DNA of 27,711 nucleotides from a virus, in the IMG/VR virus record IMGVR_UViG_3300030380_002838, positions 1 through 27,711 of that record. One strand, given 5' to 3'. The notes under the pieces are model-generated. The model searched no databases. It was not told the origin of the DNA and worked only from the letters and a program-made list of their open reading frames with translations. This document shows, in pieces, positions 11,515-19,715 of this stretch. The translations under genes and the position numbers were made by a program. Each line of letters opens with the position of its first letter. Within the stretch, counting starts at the first letter, position 1.

Positions 11515-12024
11515 ATGTGTTTCAGAAAAAGGAAAAAGGCTGCTCCTGTTGAAGAGCCTAAAGCTGAAGAACCAAAAGTTGAAGAAACAAAGCCAACAAG
11601 TGAAGCAGCAACTGTTGTTGATAAAGCTCCAACTCTTTCTGAAGAAATACAAGAAGATAAAAAACGTATTTCTGAAATAGAAGAACAGGCCGAAAAACCT
11701 GCAAAGTCAATTGACGAACAACAAAAAGAAATGTTTGTTGATGCTTCATTAGCAAAGGTACAAGCAGAAAAAGATTTAGAAAAAGAACGTCAAAAACAAT
11801 TAGAAACAGAGCGTCAGCGCAAAGCAAATGAAGCGCAGATTGCTGAACGTCAACGCAGACAAGAAATTCGTCAGAAAGAAAGAGAGCGTTCTCTTTTAAA
11901 AACAATGAGTGATGAACCATCTGATGCTGCAAAACGTAGAAGAACAAGACGAGCGGGTCGTGGTCGTAGAAGTTTATTATCTTCTGTAGCAGGTGGCATG
12001 GGTTTTTATAGCAGGTTTACATAA
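11515..12024 (+). CDS. Coiled-coil virion-region protein, 169 aa
   Basis: A 169-residue protein with four parts: a short basic start (MCFRKRKK), an acidic Pro/Glu-rich stretch (residues 10-60), a long charged coiled coil (about 60-125, with repeated Gln-Arg-Glu-Lys), and a basic Gly-rich end RRAGRGRRSLLSSVAGG. The closing (G)RGRRSLL pattern recurs in small proteins between terminase and portal genes of T7-like marine phages. The role is unknown; a minor head or assembly factor is plausible. AGGAG precedes the ATG, and the stop overlaps the portal start (TAATG). Confidence 0.72.
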   Translation: MCFRKRKKAAPVEEPKAEEPKVEETKPTSEAATVVDKAPTLSEEIQEDKKRISEIEEQAEKPAKSIDEQQKEMFVDASLAKVQAEKDLEKERQKQLETERQRKANEAQIAERQRRQEIRQKERERSLLKTMSDEPSDAAKRRRTRRAGRGRRSLLSSVAGGMGFYSRFT

Positions 12025-13562
12025 TGATAACTGATCCAATTGCAAAAAATTATCTTAGTCGTTATGAACGGTCAAAGTCAAAACGTACAAATTTTGTTGA
12101 TGTTTTTGAAGAGTGTTATGAATATGCTTTACCTCAAAGGGAATCATTTTATTATGAAGTATCTGGGCAAAGACGTGATGATAAAATTTTTGATTCTACT
12201 GCTGTTGTTGCTGTTCAAGAGTTTGCAAGTCGGCTTCAGTCTGGTTTAGTTCCTAACTTTGCAAGGTGGGCTGATTTAACTGCTGGCTCTGAAGTTCCTA
12301 AAACAGAAAGAGATTCAGTAAACAATGACCTTGATGAAGTAACCGATTATGTATTTGAGGTTCTTCAGAACTCTAATTTTTCTCAAGAAGTTCACGAATC
12401 CTTTATGGATTTAGCCGTTGGTACTGGTGTTTTAGTTTGCGAAGAAGGCGACTCTGTAAACCCTATTAGATTTTCAGCAATTCCTTTGCCTCATGTAATT
12501 TTAGATACTGGACCTGATGATAGAATTGATCATGTGTTTCGTGAGCGTAAAAATATAAGATATGATCAGTTGCAAATTTTATACCCTAAAGGCACATTTA
12601 ATGAACAAATTATTGGGTTAATGTCTAACCAAGGAGATCAAACAACTACTGTTCTTGAGGTTGTTTGCCGTGATTATAGTCAGTTAAATGAAGAAGCATT
12701 TATTCATTATGCCATTTGTATGACAACTAAATCTGTTTTAATGAAACGTGAAATGAAAGGCGTAGGTTCAAACCCTTTTATTTGTTTTAGATGGTCTAAG
12801 TGTGCAGGTGAAGTATATGGTCGAGGACCATTATTTAATGCATTGTCTGATATTAAAACAGTAAACCTTACTGTTGAAATGATTCTTGAAAATGCTCAAA
12901 TGGCAATCTCTGGCATTTATCAAATGGAAGATGATGGTGTTGTAAATGTTGATACAATAAATTTAGTTCCCGGAACTATAATACCAAAAGCTATGGGATC
13001 AGCAGGTTTGCAGCCTATACAAGCCGCAGGTCGCTTTGATGTTGCTCAATTGCAAATTGATCGTGCTCAAACAGCTATTAAGAAAAATCTTTATAGTGAA
13101 ATGCTAGGGGACCCAAATAGAACACCTGCTTCAGCAACAGAGGTTGCAGAAAGAATGGCTGATCTTTCCAGACGTATTGGGTCAGCCTTTGGCAGATTAC
13201 AGATTGAATTAGTTCAACCAGTATTGCAACGTGTAATTTACATTCTTAAAAAACAAGGGCGCATTGAAGTACCAACAATTAATGGTCGTGAAGTCAAAAT
13301 TAAATCTGTTTCTCCGTTAGCACAGGCACAGGCTAATCAAGATATTTCTTCTGTATCTCGATTTCTAGAACTGGCTCAGTCTGCTTTTGGTCCAGAAGCA
13401 ATGCAAATATTAATTAACTCTGAAATGACTGCTGCATATCTTGCTAAAAAGTTTGGGGTTCCCGACTCTTTGATTCGTGATGAAGAGGAAAGAAAAGAAA
13501 TAGTTGCATTAATGCAGCAAATGCAGCAAGTTGAGACACAAGCACAACAACCAATGGAGTAA
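12024..13562 (+). CDS. Head-tail connector (portal) protein
   Basis: A 512-residue podovirus portal of the head-to-tail connecting protein family (T7 gp8-like). Recognisable parts are YERSKSKRTNFVDVFEECYEYALPQR near the start (12-37, listed in pieces: RSKSKRTNF and EECYEYALPQR), DDKIFDSTAVVAVQEFASRL, the VGTGVLVCEEG segment around 130, EVYGRGP in the stem/wing region, and RTPASATEVAERM in the C-terminal third. The last residues are Gln/Met-rich. Twelve copies form the vertex through which terminase pumps DNA and to which tail tubular protein A attaches. Confidence 0.93.
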   Translation: MITDPIAKNYLSRYERSKSKRTNFVDVFEECYEYALPQRESFYYEVSGQRRDDKIFDSTAVVAVQEFASRLQSGLVPNFARWADLTAGSEVPKTERDSVNNDLDEVTDYVFEVLQNSNFSQEVHESFMDLAVGTGVLVCEEGDSVNPIRFSAIPLPHVILDTGPDDRIDHVFRERKNIRYDQLQILYPKGTFNEQIIGLMSNQGDQTTTVLEVVCRDYSQLNEEAFIHYAICMTTKSVLMKREMKGVGSNPFICFRWSKCAGEVYGRGPLFNALSDIKTVNLTVEMILENAQMAISGIYQMEDDGVVNVDTINLVPGTIIPKAMGSAGLQPIQAAGRFDVAQLQIDRAQTAIKKNLYSEMLGDPNRTPASATEVAERMADLSRRIGSAFGRLQIELVQPVLQRVIYILKKQGRIEVPTINGREVKIKSVSPLAQAQANQDISSVSRFLELAQSAFGPEAMQILINSEMTAAYLAKKFGVPDSLIRDEEERKEIVALMQQMQQVETQAQQPME

Positions 13563-13565
13563 TGC

Positions 13566-13838
13566 TTGAGTCAAAAAATTAATGTGGGTATTGATGGTAT
13601 TAACCGTCCACAAGAAAAAGATCGTGAGATTAGTGAAAATATAGCAACACTGTTTAATTCTATAACAGGTCAAGCAGTATTGCGTTATCTAAGGTCAATC
13701 ACTATTGAAATGGTTAATGGCCCAAATGTTACGACAGAAGAATTGCGTCACATGGAAGGCCAGAGATACATTGTTGGATTGATAGAAAATAGAATTAATC
13801 ATGTGCATAAGGTAAAAAAAGATGGAACAAGAAGCTGA
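13566..13838 (+). CDS. Bbp19-like small phage protein
   Basis: A 90-residue protein with LFNSITGQAVLRYLRSITI and LRHMEGQRYIVGLIENRI, the pattern of the Bbp19-like family (GxxVLxxLxxxT ... xxGxRxxvxxI) found between portal and scaffold genes. It may be a minor structural or assembly protein. The start is TTG at 13566, placed seven bases after GGAG; an ATG at 13562 in another frame stops at once. It overlaps the scaffold gene by 17 bases. Confidence 0.75.
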   Translation: MSQKINVGIDGINRPQEKDREISENIATLFNSITGQAVLRYLRSITIEMVNGPNVTTEELRHMEGQRYIVGLIENRINHVHKVKKDGTRS

Positions 13839-14541
13839 AACAGTAGAAGCCCCAGTTACTGAAACACCAGTTAGTGAAACAATTGATGATCGACCTGAGT
13901 GGTTGCCAGAAAAATTTAATACACCAGAAGATTTAAGCAAAGCATACTCAGCATTATCTTCCAAACTTGGTGAAAAAGAAGAAGATGTTCGTAATCGGGT
14001 AATGGAGGAGTTGCAACAACAAGCATCAGAAGGTGTACCAGAAGATGCAGGTAGTTATGAGTTGCCTGACTTTGTTGATCCAGAAGAAGCGGCTGATAAC
14101 TCAATGTTGCAAGAATGGGCAGAACATTGCCACAAGAATGGATATACACATGAAGAGTTTCAAAAAGGACTTGAAATGTATATGAATGGAATGGGTCCAG
14201 AGCCTAACCTTGAAGCACAAGCAAAACTTCTTGGTGATAATGCAGAGGCTAGAATAGAAGCCGCATCATTATTTGCTAACAAGTTTTTTCCCGAAGACGC
14301 GCTTCCTGCTATTGAACGAATGTGTGAGGGTGCAGATGGAATTATTGCGCTTGAAGCTATTATGTCTCAAATGCAAGACCCAAGTGTTTCCGAGCAAGCT
14401 AATATTGCTTCTAATCTAAGTGAGGTAGAACTTACTGAAATGATGAAAGACCCAAAATATAGCAGCCACAATCAAAGAGATCAAAACTATGTAAAGATGA
14501 TTGATGAGGGTTGGAAACGGCTTTATGCAGGAAGAAATTAA
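13822..14541 (+). CDS. Capsid assembly scaffold protein
   Basis: A 239-residue strongly acidic protein located between portal and capsid genes, the usual place of the T7 gp9-like scaffold. It begins with an acidic Glu/Thr/Pro stretch, has RPEWLPEKFNTPEDLSKAY (residues 27-45), typical of scaffold N-termini (PEWLPEKFKSPEDL-like), and a helical C-terminal half ending DQNYVKMIDEGWKRLYAG, the part that probably contacts capsid subunits. It guides prohead formation and leaves before or during packaging. Confidence 0.88.
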   Translation: MEQEAETVEAPVTETPVSETIDDRPEWLPEKFNTPEDLSKAYSALSSKLGEKEEDVRNRVMEELQQQASEGVPEDAGSYELPDFVDPEEAADNSMLQEWAEHCHKNGYTHEEFQKGLEMYMNGMGPEPNLEAQAKLLGDNAEARIEAASLFANKFFPEDALPAIERMCEGADGIIALEAIMSQMQDPSVSEQANIASNLSEVELTEMMKDPKYSSHNQRDQNYVKMIDEGWKRLYAGRN

Positions 14542-14554
14542 AATATTATCACAA

Positions 14555-14575
14555 GGGGCGTTTTATATGACGCCC
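14555..14575 (+). promoter_or_regulatory. Hairpin around a start codon
   Basis: GGGCG (14556-14560) pairs with CGCCC (14571-14575), with a ten-base loop that contains the ATG at 14567. The G-rich 5' arm is also the only ribosome binding site candidate for that ATG. Folding would hide the binding site, so translation of the gp13-like protein may be damped. Confidence 0.4.
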
Positions 14576-15046
14576 TTTCGTGAACATCATATACAAGAGT
14601 TTCTTAAAGTAATTCATCATGAAACTCTTATAGAACTTTACAATTTAGGTTATAAAAGCATTACTGAAGCTTTGCAAAATGTTGTTGATACAAGTGAAGC
14701 TTATATTGTTAAAGATAAGAGAGGGGTAATTCTTTTAGTTTGCGGCTTAGTTCATGATGATGAAACACCACAAATGTTTGCGTTATTTACTACGAATTTA
14801 AAAAATAACTATAAAGGATTAGTTCGAGGCTCAAAATCACTTGTTAATTTTTTTGATCAAATGCATCCAATGTTAACTATGACTATTTCAGCAAAATATG
14901 GTGACATGTTACAATGGGCAGCATGGTTAGGATTTAAAGCAGTTGGTATGTCAGAGCATAAAAATATTACGTATGTTGAATTTGTGCGTTGCAATTCTGT
15001 AAAAAATTATGTTTCACATGAAACATCAAGGCCCGTAATGCACTGA
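14567..15046 (+). CDS. T7 gp13-like internal virion protein A
   Basis: A 159-residue protein resembling T7 gp13 and its relatives, which have a GNAT acetyltransferase-like fold but are virion assembly factors. It opens MTPFREHHIQEFLKVIHHETLIELYNLGY, and has VCGLVHDDETPQMFALF and YGDMLQWAAWLGFKAVG, the last being typical of the group. The start at 14567 fits family length; an ATG at 14525 would add 14 residues. Its 3' end contains the TTGTGCGTTGCA motif, coding for residues VRC. Confidence 0.75.
   Translation: MTPFREHHIQEFLKVIHHETLIELYNLGYKSITEALQNVVDTSEAYIVKDKRGVILLVCGLVHDDETPQMFALFTTNLKNNYKGLVRGSKSLVNFFDQMHPMLTMTISAKYGDMLQWAAWLGFKAVGMSEHKNITYVEFVRCNSVKNYVSHETSRPVMH
14979..14995 (+). promoter_or_regulatory. 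TTGTGCGTTGCA motif, copy C
   Basis: AATTTGTGCGTTGCAAT lies inside the end of the gp13-like gene, 144 bases ahead of the capsid start. It is identical to copy B over TTGTGCGTTGCA. A promoter placed to boost capsid mRNA is a sensible reading. Confidence 0.5.
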
Positions 15047-15112
15047 GAAGCCCGAAAGGATACCTTTGTTGATGATGCGGAGCGGATACCCGAGATGCTC
15101 GTAACTTAATAA
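15047..15112 (+). promoter_or_regulatory. Capsid mRNA leader with GGATACC repeats
   Basis: The gap before the capsid gene holds two GGATACC copies (15057-15063 and 15084-15090) and two small hairpins, AAAGG-ATA-CCTTT (about 15055-15067) and CGAG-ATG-CTCG (about 15091-15101). It follows the gp13-like stop directly and stays open in that frame for 20 codons until TAATAA. It may be an mRNA leader that raises stability or translation, or a readthrough tail. Confidence 0.35.
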
Positions 15113-15125
15113 AGGAACTGTAAAA

Positions 15126-15935
15126 ATGGCTAATACAATAGATCAAGCCTTTATCAAGCAGTTTGAAACCGATGTGCATCTTGCTTATCAGCGCATGGGT
15201 TCTAAATTGCGAAACACTATTCGTTCTACGAATGTGTCAGGTAATGTTGCGCGATTCCAGAAAATTGGTACTGGAACAGCGTCAACAAAATCACGAAACG
15301 GTAATGTAACTCCAATGGAGCTAACACATACTAATGTGGAAGTAACAATGGCTGATTACTATGCGGCTGAGTATATCGACAAACTTGACGAAATTAAGAC
15401 AAACATTAATGAACGTCAGGCTGTTGCTGAATCTGCTGCTGCTGCTTTGGGTCGTAAGACTGATGAGATTATTACTACCGCATTAGATGCGGGTGCTAAC
15501 TCAACTCAGTTACACGATACATCGTCTGCCGTTGAAAAAGCAGATTTGTTATCTGCATTTGAAACCTTTGGGTCAGCTAACATTCCCGAAGATGGGCAAC
15601 GCTATATAGCAATGTCTCCTGCAGGTTTTGCAGATTTGTTCAACATTAATGAGTTTGCATCATCAGACTTTGTTGGGCCACAAAATCTACCGTTTGCAGG
15701 TGGTATGACAATGAAAGAGTTTTTAGGTTTTAAGATTTTTTCAACGTCTGCTGTATCAGGTGGCAAAAACTTTTGTTACCATATGCGTGCGGTAGGTATT
15801 GGTGTGAACTCTGATGTTCAAACTGAAGTCAACTATGTAGCAGAAAAAGTATCACACCTAACAACATCAATGATGTCAATGGGTTCAGTTGTTATTGATG
15901 ACAACGGTGTATACGAACTGCTAGATAATAACTAA
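15126..15935 (+). CDS. Major capsid protein
   Basis: A 269-residue protein, short for an HK97-fold capsid protein, similar in kind to the short capsid proteins of BPP-1-like podoviruses. It begins MANTIDQAFIKQFETDVHLA and has GNVARFQKIGTGTASTKSRNG, HTNVEVTMADYYAAEYIDKLDE (E-loop and spine helix region), an Ala-rich helix, and RYIAMSPAGFADLFNINEFASSDFVG in the A-domain-like part. It has no N-terminal scaffold domain, fitting the separate scaffold gene. AAAGGA stands 11 bases ahead of ATG. Confidence 0.9.
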   Translation: MANTIDQAFIKQFETDVHLAYQRMGSKLRNTIRSTNVSGNVARFQKIGTGTASTKSRNGNVTPMELTHTNVEVTMADYYAAEYIDKLDEIKTNINERQAVAESAAAALGRKTDEIITTALDAGANSTQLHDTSSAVEKADLLSAFETFGSANIPEDGQRYIAMSPAGFADLFNINEFASSDFVGPQNLPFAGGMTMKEFLGFKIFSTSAVSGGKNFCYHMRAVGIGVNSDVQTEVNYVAEKVSHLTTSMMSMGSVVIDDNGVYELLDNN

Positions 15936-15947
15936 GGAGTGTAGATC

Positions 15948-16217
15948 ATGGCTTATAGTGCAACAAGTCTAACTCGTTTAGCGGGTGGTTCTGGTGTTAC
16001 ATTGTGGCATTACACAACTACTGATACTATTGCGACAGTAAACACTGCGGGTTATTTTAGTGACTCAGCAAATATGTTTAACGGCAATGATGTTATTATT
16101 GCAGTAACATCAACAGGTGGTACACCAGCTGTAACAATTACATATGCAAATAGTGTAACTGCATCTGCAGTTGACGTTGTAGATGGGCTAACAGTTACAG
16201 CAACTGATAGCGATTAA
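15948..16217 (+). CDS. Small head (decoration-type) protein
   Basis: An 89-residue Thr/Ser/Val-rich beta protein with LWHYTTTDTIATVNTAGYFSDS and VDVVDGLTVTATDSD at the end. This pattern occurs in small genes directly after capsid genes of many podoviruses and siphoviruses, probably coding for capsid-decorating proteins. AAGGAGTGTAGATC precedes the ATG, and a strong terminator follows the stop, closing the capsid block. Confidence 0.82.
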   Translation: MAYSATSLTRLAGGSGVTLWHYTTTDTIATVNTAGYFSDSANMFNGNDVIIAVTSTGGTPAVTITYANSVTASAVDVVDGLTVTATDSD

Positions 16218-16222
16218 TTGGA

Positions 16223-16248
16223 TGGGGCTTCGGCCCCACCCTTTTTTT
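16223..16248 (+). terminator. Rho-independent terminator after head genes
   Basis: GGGGC-TTCG-GCCCC (16224-16237) with flanking bases, followed by ACCC and seven T residues. It ends the capsid transcript and probably limits, but does not stop, expression of the tail genes, whose start lies 12 bases further on. Confidence 0.9.
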
Positions 16249-16259
16249 GAGGATTTTAT

Positions 16260-16853
16260 ATGGCAGTTTCGAGTACACCCGCAAGATCAGAAATAGATGT
16301 TTGCAGTAGAGCTTTAATTCTCATAGGGGCTGATCCAATTACTTCATTTGATGATGGTAATAATGAAGCATTGATTGCCTCAAATATGTATGAAGATATT
16401 GCTAGGGCTGCACTTGTTAATTGCAGGTGGAGATTTGCTACTAACCAAGCGGTATTAAACAGATTAACGGATGTCCCAACAGGAAGATTTGATGCTGCAT
16501 ATCAAATTCCTAGTGGTTGGCTAATGTCACATGCGGTGACAGTTAATGACTATCCAATCGAATATCAAACTTATGGTGATAAGATTTATTCTAACTCAGC
16601 ATCAACAGATGAATTAGTATTAGATTTTACATATAGAGCAAGTGAACAGGATTGGCCTTCATATTTTACAGTTGCAGTAGAATATGAACTAGCTGTTGTA
16701 TTTGCTGCGGGTCTTGCAAGAGATCAAGCATTAGCACAGCTTATGAGTCAACAAGCTTCTCAAGCTATGATAAAAGCGCGATCACTTGATAGCCAACAAC
16801 AAACTACTCGTAAACTTACAACGAATAGGTTTATAGCTAATAGGCGAACATAA
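16260..16853 (+). CDS. Tail tubular protein A
   Basis: A 197-residue protein of the T7 gp11 type that forms the ring joining portal and nozzle. It has the characteristic start EIDVCSRALILIGADPITSFDDG, then ARAALVNCRWRFATNQAVL and the helix with ELAVVFAAGLARDQ in the C-terminal third. GAGG lies eight bases ahead of the ATG, directly after the terminator. It joins tail tubular B with a TAATG overlap. Confidence 0.92.
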   Translation: MAVSSTPARSEIDVCSRALILIGADPITSFDDGNNEALIASNMYEDIARAALVNCRWRFATNQAVLNRLTDVPTGRFDAAYQIPSGWLMSHAVTVNDYPIEYQTYGDKIYSNSASTDELVLDFTYRASEQDWPSYFTVAVEYELAVVFAAGLARDQALAQLMSQQASQAMIKARSLDSQQQTTRKLTTNRFIANRRT

Positions 16854-19273
16854 TGCAGAAAGTAAGAGTTCCGTTTACAAACTTTCGCTTTGGTGAAGTT
16901 AGCCCATCGTTATACTCAAGAACTGACACACAGATTTATAATCAATCTGCTCAAAAAGTAACAAACTTTTTTCTACGATCAGAAGGTGGCGTTGTTAAAC
17001 GTTCAGGTTTAGAAAACATATATCAGTTTGATATAACTGTTGACACTGCTAAAAGACAACAGAGTAGGCTGCTGCCTTTTATATTCTCTGATGATGAACA
17101 ATATATTATTTCATTAGAGCATCAAAAAATACGTATATTTCAAATAAGCCCAACAACAGGCGTTGTTTCTTTAATACAAACAATAACTCAAGATATAAAT
17201 TCAGCTACATTACTTTTTGATGATGTATATCTTCACGAATATACTTATGCTCAAGCAGGTGATGTTATGTTTATTGCGCATCAAACGTTTTCGACACAAC
17301 AATTAGTTCGAACTGGTTTAACAACATTTCAAGTTGAGTCGTTTTTGTTTGATCAAAACTCTTCAGCAACAAAGATTTATCAACCTTATTTTTCTTTTCA
17401 AACTGCAGGAATAACTCTTGATCCATCAGCTTCTAGTGGCAATGGAGTTACACTTACTACAAGTTCTGCTTATTGGAATACTGGTACTCTTGTTACAGAA
17501 GATGTTGCAGATGGTTCTATGGTTGTTAATAACTGGTACATTGTAAAAACTATAGGAACTTCTGACTTTACTACTGTAGGCGCTCATTCAAATGCAGTTG
17601 GGCAGGTATTTAAAGCAACGGGTGTTGGAGATGGTACAAAAACAGGAAAAATAAACAAGGTCCAACAGCCTCCACAAATAGGATCAACTGTTCGATACAA
17701 TAAAAATGAAATAGAAATTACAGATATACAAAGCTCTACTGTAGCAACTGGTGATATTCTTGATGAGCTTACAATAACTTTATTACCTAATTCATTAAAA
17801 ACAGATAACGGATCAAATAAAGTAGAGGTAACCTTTGTTAATCATGGTATGTCAGAAGGTGATGCATTTACTATGGCTATTTCTGATAGCGTAGGTAGTA
17901 TTTCTGTAAGCAATCTTAATGGCAGTAGAACAGTTACAAAAGTAATTGATGATGATACATTTACTTTTACTGCAGGTGGTTCAGCAAATGCATCGGAAAG
18001 TGGTGGAGGAACACCTACACTAACAACCCATGCACCGACTACAGCATGGGATGAACAATCATATTCAGCCTTTCGGGGTTATCCTGCTGCTGTTACTTTT
18101 CATGAAAATAGATTAGTGTTTGGCGGTTCTTTAGCACAACCCGACTCAATATGGTTTAGCAAATCTGGACATTTTTATAACTTTGATTTAGGTGAAGCAC
18201 TAGATGATCAGGCTATACATATCACTGCATCTGTTGGTGAAATACAACAAATAAGGCATTTAGTTTCTAATCGTGACTTACAAGTATTTTCTGCATCAGC
18301 AGAGTTTTTTGTACCTGCATTTCAAAACAGACCTATTACACCACTAACAGCAAATCTAAAAAGACAAACTCCATATGGATCAGGTTTTCAACGTCCTCAA
18401 GCTATTGATGGTGCAACATTGTTTGTTCAAAAAGGTGGTGCTATTGTAAGAGAATATATCTTTAGTGATGCAGAAGCAGCGTATGTTTCCACGCCTATTT
18501 CAACTGTTTCTTCACATTTAATTAAAACACCAATTGAAATGAATACATTATATGGTGCGCTATCACGATCTGAAAGTTATGTATTTATATTAAACAATGA
18601 CGGAACGATTGCAGTATTTAATTCTAATAGAGCGGAACAAAGAGCAGGTTGGGTTGAGTTTACTACAAATGGAAAGTTTCATTCTACAATAACTATTGAT
18701 GATCGTGTCTTTGCTAATGTTGAGTATGATTTAGGTGATGGGACAACAAAGATAGTTTTATGTGAATTTAATAATTCTTTTAATACTGACATGGCAAAAA
18801 CTTACAGTGGAACTGCAGGTGTGTTTGATGTATCTGGTGATTTTAATAATGGTGCAGTTTTGCATGTTATTGACGGAAATAATTATGTGGGTCAATTTAC
18901 AGTAGCAAGTGGAAACATTAATGTTTCTGCAGTAGACAATACACTAACAAGTGTTGAGATAGGATATAAGTTTGATATTGAGTTAAAGACAAATCCTATT
19001 GATGCTTCTTTAGGTAATGGTCCTATAACTGGTATACCAAGAGGTTTAGGGAGTGTTATTGTTGATTTGAATAGCACCCTGTCATGTAGTGTAAATGGAA
19101 CGGCTCTTGTAATAAGAAATGTTACTGACGATTTGTCTTTGCAACAGTCTGCGTTTACTGGCAAAAAAGAATTTAGATTGCTTGGGTATAATCGTGATCC
19201 TCAAATAACAATTACACAAAATGCACCTCTTGATTTGCAAGTCAATGGGTTAGTAGCGGAGTTAATATTCTAA
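16853..19273 (+). CDS. Tail tubular protein B
   Basis: An 806-residue T7 gp12-like nozzle protein. The start VPFTNFRFGEVSPSLYSRTD and QKVTNFFLRSEGGVVKRSGL are hallmark segments. It is beta-rich throughout, with GYPAAVTFHENRLVFGGSLAQPDSIW (about 417-442) and DDQAIHITASVGEIQQIRHLVS, both typical. The region about 190-390 is Thr/Ser/Val/Gly-rich, contains a fibronectin-like or Ig-like insert and is the least familiar part. The protein forms the tail tip to which fibres attach. Confidence 0.93.
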   Translation: MQKVRVPFTNFRFGEVSPSLYSRTDTQIYNQSAQKVTNFFLRSEGGVVKRSGLENIYQFDITVDTAKRQQSRLLPFIFSDDEQYIISLEHQKIRIFQISPTTGVVSLIQTITQDINSATLLFDDVYLHEYTYAQAGDVMFIAHQTFSTQQLVRTGLTTFQVESFLFDQNSSATKIYQPYFSFQTAGITLDPSASSGNGVTLTTSSAYWNTGTLVTEDVADGSMVVNNWYIVKTIGTSDFTTVGAHSNAVGQVFKATGVGDGTKTGKINKVQQPPQIGSTVRYNKNEIEITDIQSSTVATGDILDELTITLLPNSLKTDNGSNKVEVTFVNHGMSEGDAFTMAISDSVGSISVSNLNGSRTVTKVIDDDTFTFTAGGSANASESGGGTPTLTTHAPTTAWDEQSYSAFRGYPAAVTFHENRLVFGGSLAQPDSIWFSKSGHFYNFDLGEALDDQAIHITASVGEIQQIRHLVSNRDLQVFSASAEFFVPAFQNRPITPLTANLKRQTPYGSGFQRPQAIDGATLFVQKGGAIVREYIFSDAEAAYVSTPISTVSSHLIKTPIEMNTLYGALSRSESYVFILNNDGTIAVFNSNRAEQRAGWVEFTTNGKFHSTITIDDRVFANVEYDLGDGTTKIVLCEFNNSFNTDMAKTYSGTAGVFDVSGDFNNGAVLHVIDGNNYVGQFTVASGNINVSAVDNTLTSVEIGYKFDIELKTNPIDASLGNGPITGIPRGLGSVIVDLNSTLSCSVNGTALVIRNVTDDLSLQQSAFTGKKEFRLLGYNRDPQITITQNAPLDLQVNGLVAELIF

Positions 19274-19707
19274 TGGGTCTTCCTCTTTTTTTAGCTGCGG
19301 TTGGAACTGCTTCTTCGTTTATCGGTCAAAGAAAAGCTGGTAAAGCTGCAGAGCAAGATGCACAGCGCCAAGCAAAACAAATGCAAATTGAAAAGATTCT
19401 TGGTGAAGCGCAAGCTGATGAGCAAATGGCAAATCGTTTTGCAAGCTATAATTATGCAATGGCAGAATCAAATGCCATGTTTCTAGGTGGTATGGAAAGT
19501 GCGCAAGAAGCATTTAGAGCAAGTCAAAGAAAAATTTTGCTTAAAGATGTTTCTACAATCTCAGGCATGAAAACTTTGCAAAGTGGGCAAGCAACGCTTG
19601 CAAGCTCAATAGAAATAGAACGAGGTAAAAATGCACGTAAGGCATCATTCTTTAATGCTTTAGGAACTGTTGGTTCGGCTGCATTTCAATATATGGCAAT
19701 TAAATAG
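19273..19707 (+). CDS. Internal virion protein B (gp14-like)
   Basis: A 144-residue Ala/Gln-rich helical protein with a hydrophobic start (GLPLFLAAVGTASSFIGQRKAG), a charged helix and a hydrophobic end (FFNALGTVGSAAFQYMAI). Position right after the nozzle gene and this layout match T7 gp14, an ejected protein that inserts into the outer membrane. The ATG overlaps the previous stop and GGAG lies nine bases upstream. Confidence 0.8.
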   Translation: MGLPLFLAAVGTASSFIGQRKAGKAAEQDAQRQAKQMQIEKILGEAQADEQMANRFASYNYAMAESNAMFLGGMESAQEAFRASQRKILLKDVSTISGMKTLQSGQATLASSIEIERGKNARKASFFNALGTVGSAAFQYMAIK

Positions 19708-19715
19708 GATTCATC

